Part shown: positions 6,450 to 9,601 of the stretch, piece after piece
Numbering within the stretch: position 1 is the stretch's first letter
Layout of the letters: every line of letters begins with the position of its first letter
Assembly: GCA_029907285.1 (NCBI GenBank)
Contig: JARYMD010000152.1
Coordinates: forward strand, 1-9,601
DNA length: 9,601 nucleotides
Direction: 5' to 3'
DNA from: Verrucomicrobiota bacterium
GTDB taxonomy: Bacteria > Verrucomicrobiota > Verrucomicrobiia > Limisphaerales > J093
Position numbers and translations under genes: made by a program
Notes under the pieces: model-generated
Databases searched by the model: none
What the model saw: only the letters and a program-made list of their open reading frames with translations
What the model was told of the DNA's origin: nothing

Positions 6450-9242
6450 CTATTTCTTGCTGTTTTTCTTTGCTGCGGTTTTGTCTTCAACAGCAGCCTG
6501 AGCAGCAGCGAGCCTCGCGATTGGGACCCGGAACGGCGAGCAACTGACGTAGTTCATGCCGACTCTGTGGCAGAACTTGACGCTGTCTGGGTCGCCACCG
6601 TGCTCGCCGCAAATGCCGACCTTGAGGTCCGGGCGGGTCTTGCGGCCGCGCTCGATCCCCAGTTGGATGAGTTCGCCGATGCCTTCTTGGTCGATCGTAG
6701 CGAACGGATCGGCAGGCAGGATTTTTGCCGCAAGGTAATCCGGCAGGAACGATCCGATGTCGTCGCGGCTGAAACCGAATCCCATCTGCGTGAGGTCGTT
6801 TGTGCCAAAGCTGAAGAACTCCACCGTTTCGGCCATCTTGCCGGCCGTGAGCGCGGCGCGCGGAATCTCGATCATGGTTCCGTACATGCACGGGAGGCGC
6901 TTCAGACCGAACTTGGCCTTTGTCTCGGCCAGCACGCGGTCGAAGATGGCCTTCTGGTGATCCAGCTCGGCGCCCGTGCAGGTGACAGGTATCATGATTT
7001 CGGGGAAGGCTTTCTTGCCGGCTTTGATCAGCCCGGCCGCAGCCTCGAGTATGGCGCGGATTTGCATCTCGGTGACTTCGGGGTAAGTGATGCCGAGGCG
7101 CACACCGCGGTGGCCGAGCATTGGGTTGTTTTCGCGCAGGCTTTCGGCGCGTTTTTCGAGTTCATCTCTGCCGATGCCCAATGCCTGTCCGAGGGCTTCC
7201 AGCTTGTCCTCGCTGTGCGGGACGAACTCGTGAAGCGGCGGGTCAAGCAGGCGGATTGTGACCGGGCGGCCCTCCATGACCTCGAGGGTGGCTTTGACGT
7301 CGTTCTTGACGAACGGGAAAAGCTCGTCGAGCGCTTTGCGCCGTTCGACTTCGGTCTTTGACATGATCATCTTGCGGAGGAAGAACAGCGGCTGATCGCT
7401 GCCTTCGCCGTAGAACATATGCTCGGTCCGGAACAGGCCGATGCCTTCGGCGCCGAACTTGACTGCCTGCGCGGCGTCTTTCGGCGTGTCAGCGTTGGTG
7501 CGCACTTTGAGCACGCGGATTTTGTCCACGATCTTCATGAGCTCCATGTAATGCTTGTTATGCTCGAGGTCCACTGCCACGAGCGGGAGCTGGCCGAGGT
7601 AAACAAGCCCCTTGGTGCCATTGAGGCTGATCCAATCGCCTTCTTTGACAACAGCATCGCCCTTTTTGGTCGTGAACGATTTGTTGTCGTCGGCGATCAA
7701 AATGTCGCCGCAGCCGACGATGCAGCACTTGCCCCAGCCGCGGGCAACCAGAGCCGCGTGCGAGGTCATGCCGCCTTTGCTTGTCAGGATTGCCTGGGCT
7801 TTGTGCATGCCGTCAACGTCCTCGGGCGAGGTTTCTTCGCGGACGAGGATGACCATTTCGCCGCGCGCTGCCCATTCCACAGCATCCTTTGCAGTGAACA
7901 CGGCGCGTCCGATTGCTCCACCCGGACCTGCAGGGAGACCTTTGGCTATCGGGTGGGTGGTCATTTCGGCCTTTGGATCGAGCATCGGCAGGAGCAGCTC
8001 AACCAACTGTGCAGGTGCAACGCGCATGATGGCTGTCTCGGCGTCGATGAGTTTTTCCTTGTGCATTTCGACGGCCATGCGGACTGCGGCGGCGCCGTTG
8101 CGTTTGCCTACGCGGCATTGGAGCATGTAGAGCTTGCCCTTTTCGATTGTGAACTCGATGTCCTGCATGTCCTTGTAATGGCGCTCGAGGCGCTTGCGGA
8201 TGTCGTCGAGCTCCTTGTAAATCTTGGGCATGAGCTTTTGAAGCGTCGGCAAGTGCCGGCTTTGGTCATTGGCCGAAGCGTCATTGATCGGTGCCGGGGT
8301 GCGGATGCCGGCGACCACGTCTTCGCCCTGAGCGTTAACGAGGTACTCGCCGTAGAATGTGTTTTCACCAGTGGCAGGGTTGCGGCTGAAAGCGACGCCG
8401 GTTGCGCAGTCATCGCCCATGTTGCCGAAGACCATTGCCTGGACGTTGACGGCTGTGCCCCAGTCGTCCGGGATTTTCTCGATGCGCCTGTACTCGACGG
8501 CGCGTTTGCCCATCCAGCTTGCGAACACTGCGCCGATGCCCCCCCAGAGCTGTTTCATTGGATCGTCCGGGAACGGTTTCCCGAGCGTTTCAAGGACCAT
8601 CTTCTTGAATGTCGCGACCAGCTCCTTGAGGTCCTCGGCAGTCAGTTGTGTGTCGGAGGTGTAACCTTTCTGATGCTTGACTGATTCGAGATGTTCGTCG
8701 AGGAGTTTGCGGATGCCTTTGCCGCCCTTGGGCTCGATTCCTTCGCCTTTTTCCATCACGACATCGGAGTACATCATGATGAGCCGGCGATAGGCGTCGT
8801 AGGCAAACCGCTCGTTGCCGCCTGTTTGGGCGATCAGACCGCCGATTGTCTTATCGGTCAGGCCGACGTTCAGGACCGTCTCCATCATTCCTGGCATGGA
8901 GCGGCGCGCCCCTGACCGGACGCTGACAAGGAGCGGGTTGTTTGGGTCGCCAAATTTCTTGCCGAGCAGCGACTCGACCTTGGCGAGTGCGGCGAGCACC
9001 TGGCCTTCGAGTTCCTTTGGGTAGGTGCGTTTGTGATCGTAATAGTATGTGCAAACCTCGGTGGTGATTGTGAACCCTGGTGGGACTGGCAGGCGCAAGT
9101 CCGGGTGCCCTGCCATTTCGGCAAGGTTTGCCCCCTTGCCACCAAGGAGGTTCTTCATTGATTCATTTCCGTCAGCTTTTCCGCCGCCGAAAAAATAAAC
9201 GTACTTCTTGTTTTGAGTCTTTTCAGTTTTCGTCTTTGGCAT
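6450..9242 (-). CDS. ppdK: Pyruvate, phosphate dikinase (EC 2.7.9.1)
   Basis: This cytoplasmic enzyme interconverts ATP + pyruvate + phosphate and AMP + PEP + pyrophosphate, serving gluconeogenesis or PPi-linked glycolysis. All three parts are intact in 930 aa. The nucleotide-binding lobe has 'GGKGANLAEM' (Lys36), 'SVRSGARRSMPGMM' (Arg109) and 'DIEFTIEKGKLYMLQCR' (Asp361, Glu363, Gln375). The phosphohistidine swivel domain has 'GGMTSHAALVARG' with catalytic His495. The PEP/pyruvate barrel has Arg605 ('LFRTEH'), Arg664 ('TIRLLDPPLHEF'), Mg ligands Glu792 and Asp816 ('SFGTNDLTQ'), and proton donor Cys878 ('GICGEHGG'). These line up with the Clostridium symbiosum enzyme (874 aa; numbering from memory) with an offset rising from 14 to 47. 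That implies about 20 extra residues in the nucleotide-binding lobe plus a Lys/Ala-rich tail ('KTAAKKNSKK'). The start at 9242 has AGAAGG about 8 nt upstream. No PPDK regulatory-protein gene is visible. A terminator follows the gene. Confidence 0.98.
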   Translation of the reverse strand: MPKTKTEKTQNKKYVYFFGGGKADGNESMKNLLGGKGANLAEMAGHPDLRLPVPPGFTITTEVCTYYYDHKRTYPKELEGQVLAALAKVESLLGKKFGDPNNPLLVSVRSGARRSMPGMMETVLNVGLTDKTIGGLIAQTGGNERFAYDAYRRLIMMYSDVVMEKGEGIEPKGGKGIRKLLDEHLESVKHQKGYTSDTQLTAEDLKELVATFKKMVLETLGKPFPDDPMKQLWGGIGAVFASWMGKRAVEYRRIEKIPDDWGTAVNVQAMVFGNMGDDCATGVAFSRNPATGENTFYGEYLVNAQGEDVVAGIRTPAPINDASANDQSRHLPTLQKLMPKIYKELDDIRKRLERHYKDMQDIEFTIEKGKLYMLQCRVGKRNGAAAVRMAVEMHKEKLIDAETAIMRVAPAQLVELLLPMLDPKAEMTTHPIAKGLPAGPGGAIGRAVFTAKDAVEWAARGEMVILVREETSPEDVDGMHKAQAILTSKGGMTSHAALVARGWGKCCIVGCGDILIADDNKSFTTKKGDAVVKEGDWISLNGTKGLVYLGQLPLVAVDLEHNKHYMELMKIVDKIRVLKVRTNADTPKDAAQAVKFGAEGIGLFRTEHMFYGEGSDQPLFFLRKMIMSKTEVERRKALDELFPFVKNDVKATLEVMEGRPVTIRLLDPPLHEFVPHSEDKLEALGQALGIGRDELEKRAESLRENNPMLGHRGVRLGITYPEVTEMQIRAILEAAAGLIKAGKKAFPEIMIPVTCTGAELDHQKAIFDRVLAETKAKFGLKRLPCMYGTMIEIPRAALTAGKMAETVEFFSFGTNDLTQMGFGFSRDDIGSFLPDYLAAKILPADPFATIDQEGIGELIQLGIERGRKTRPDLKVGICGEHGGDPDSVKFCHRVGMNYVSCSPFRVPIARLAAAQAAVEDKTAAKKNSKK

Positions 9243-9298
9243 AGTCGATACCTTCTAAAAATTCAGCCTTGTTGTTCTCAACTCAGCGAAAGTCCCCA

Positions 9299-9326
9299 AC
9301 GCTAACAGACAAAACCGACCTGTCAA
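9299..9326 (-). promoter_or_regulatory. Candidate ppdK promoter
   Basis: A perfect TTGACA (9321-9326, minus strand) is followed after 16 nt by TAGCGT (9299-9304), which keeps only T1, A2 and T6 of the -10 consensus. The leader would be about 50 nt. The -35 region matches that of the exported gene pair at 14 of 15 bases, which supports it as a real element even though the -10 box is weak. An activator could compensate for the weak box; that is speculation. Confidence 0.45.
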
Positions 9327-9348
9327 CGGCTGACTTTTCATTTCCGGG

Positions 9349-9601
9349 TCATATCCGGGCCCGATACATGGCGATGATGTTTTCCGGTGGGACGTCGGGT
9401 TGGAAGAAATGCGCAGGGCCGAGTATGTAGCCGCCATCACGGCCAAGAACCTCACAGTAGCGCCCGGTTTCGATGGCGACCTCGCGGGGCGTGCCGTGGG
9501 GCAGCAAATGCTGCATGTCAATGCCTCCATGGAAACAAAGCTGGGTCCCGAACGCCGATTTCAGAGCCTCGGGCTGCATTCTTGGCGTTGCAGGTTGGAT
9601 C
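9349..9601 (-). CDS. Uroporphyrinogen decarboxylase (URO-D) superfamily protein, C-terminal end, partial
   Basis: The frame is open from the right edge to the TGA at 9349-9351, showing the last 83 residues; the ATG at 9579 is internal, since the preceding codons read IQPATPR, part of the conserved 'IQP' strand. The family's C-terminal signature is clear: 'LKSAFGTQLCFHGGIDMQHLLPHGTP', split as FHGGID (barrel strand), then LPHGTP, then 'GGYILGPAHFFQPDVPPENI', split as GGYILGPAH and QPDVPPENI. The superfamily includes true HemE and corrinoid-linked methyltransferases (MtaA/CmuA-like). The style here resembles the many paralogs in Verrucomicrobia, Lentisphaerae and Planctomycetes that lie near sugar-catabolism genes rather than heme genes, so a heme role is unlikely. 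The exact substrate cannot be told from this fragment. It precedes ppdK on the same strand by 106 nt. Confidence 0.88.
   Translation of the reverse strand, partial: IQPATPRMQPEALKSAFGTQLCFHGGIDMQHLLPHGTPREVAIETGRYCEVLGRDGGYILGPAHFFQPDVPPENIIAMYRARI

Noticed and set aside
6414..7361. 315-aa open frame on the plus strand overlapping the end of ppdK
   Set aside because: Antisense shadow of the conserved PPDK C-terminal domain; its start would sit within the terminator hairpins and it shows no family signature.
7419..8684. 421-aa open frame on the plus strand, antisense to ppdK
   Set aside because: It mirrors the codon bias of ppdK, has no recognisable domain, and has a His/Asp/Glu/Leu-rich composition typical of antisense shadows.
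9327..9360. Possible terminator after the URO-D-like gene
   Set aside because: Only a 4-bp GTCA/TGAC pairing and no T-run were found; too weak to call.
9255..9530. 91-aa minus-strand frame overlapping the URO-D-like gene
   Set aside because: It is a different frame from the conserved URO-D signature and shows no domain; out-of-frame shadow.
1..9601. CRISPR arrays, tRNA or rRNA genes, insertion sequences
   Set aside because: No regularly spaced direct repeats, cloverleaf-like structure, rRNA-like sequence or transposase-like protein was seen on either strand.

Overview
The window looks like chromosomal DNA from a Verrucomicrobia-type bacterium (PVC superphylum; the Pedosphaera/Limisphaerales side is my guess). 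Three things suggest this: a giant secreted mosaic protein built from concanavalin-like, Vgb/NHL-like propeller, DUF11 and LamG modules and ending in a short 'FFRL' type C-terminal module; a uroporphyrinogen-decarboxylase-like protein of the non-heme kind common in these phyla; and moderately high GC. This is inference from protein style. No rRNA or other phylogenetic marker is present.

Layout. (1) Positions 2-4171, plus strand: the 3' part of a very large extracellular or cell-surface protein whose beginning lies outside the window. (2) Positions 4172-4319: a short intergenic block between convergent genes, rich in inverted repeats. (3) Positions 4320-6279, minus strand: two genes 49 nt apart, forming a likely operon. 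Each encodes a protein with an N-terminal membrane or signal segment and several cysteines, and I recognise neither family. A good sigma70-like promoter and a very strong Shine-Dalgarno sequence precede the first gene. (4) Positions 6361-6435: two hairpins, one of them a convincing intrinsic terminator for the next gene. (5) Positions 6450-9242, minus strand: a complete pyruvate, phosphate dikinase (ppdK, 930 aa) with all main catalytic residues. (6) Positions 9243-9348: a short spacer with a candidate ppdK promoter. (7) Positions 9349-9601, minus strand: the C-terminal end of a URO-D superfamily protein that runs off the right edge.

The genes do not form one obvious pathway. PPDK is central metabolism (interconversion of pyruvate and phosphoenolpyruvate). 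The URO-D-like gene precedes it on the same strand but is probably a separate unit. The exported pair and the giant surface protein converge on each other and may concern the cell envelope, but nothing in the sequence links them functionally. I found no mobile element, CRISPR array, tRNA or rRNA. The least explained part is the exported gene pair. Its promoter shares a 14/15 match with the candidate ppdK promoter around a perfect TTGACA box.
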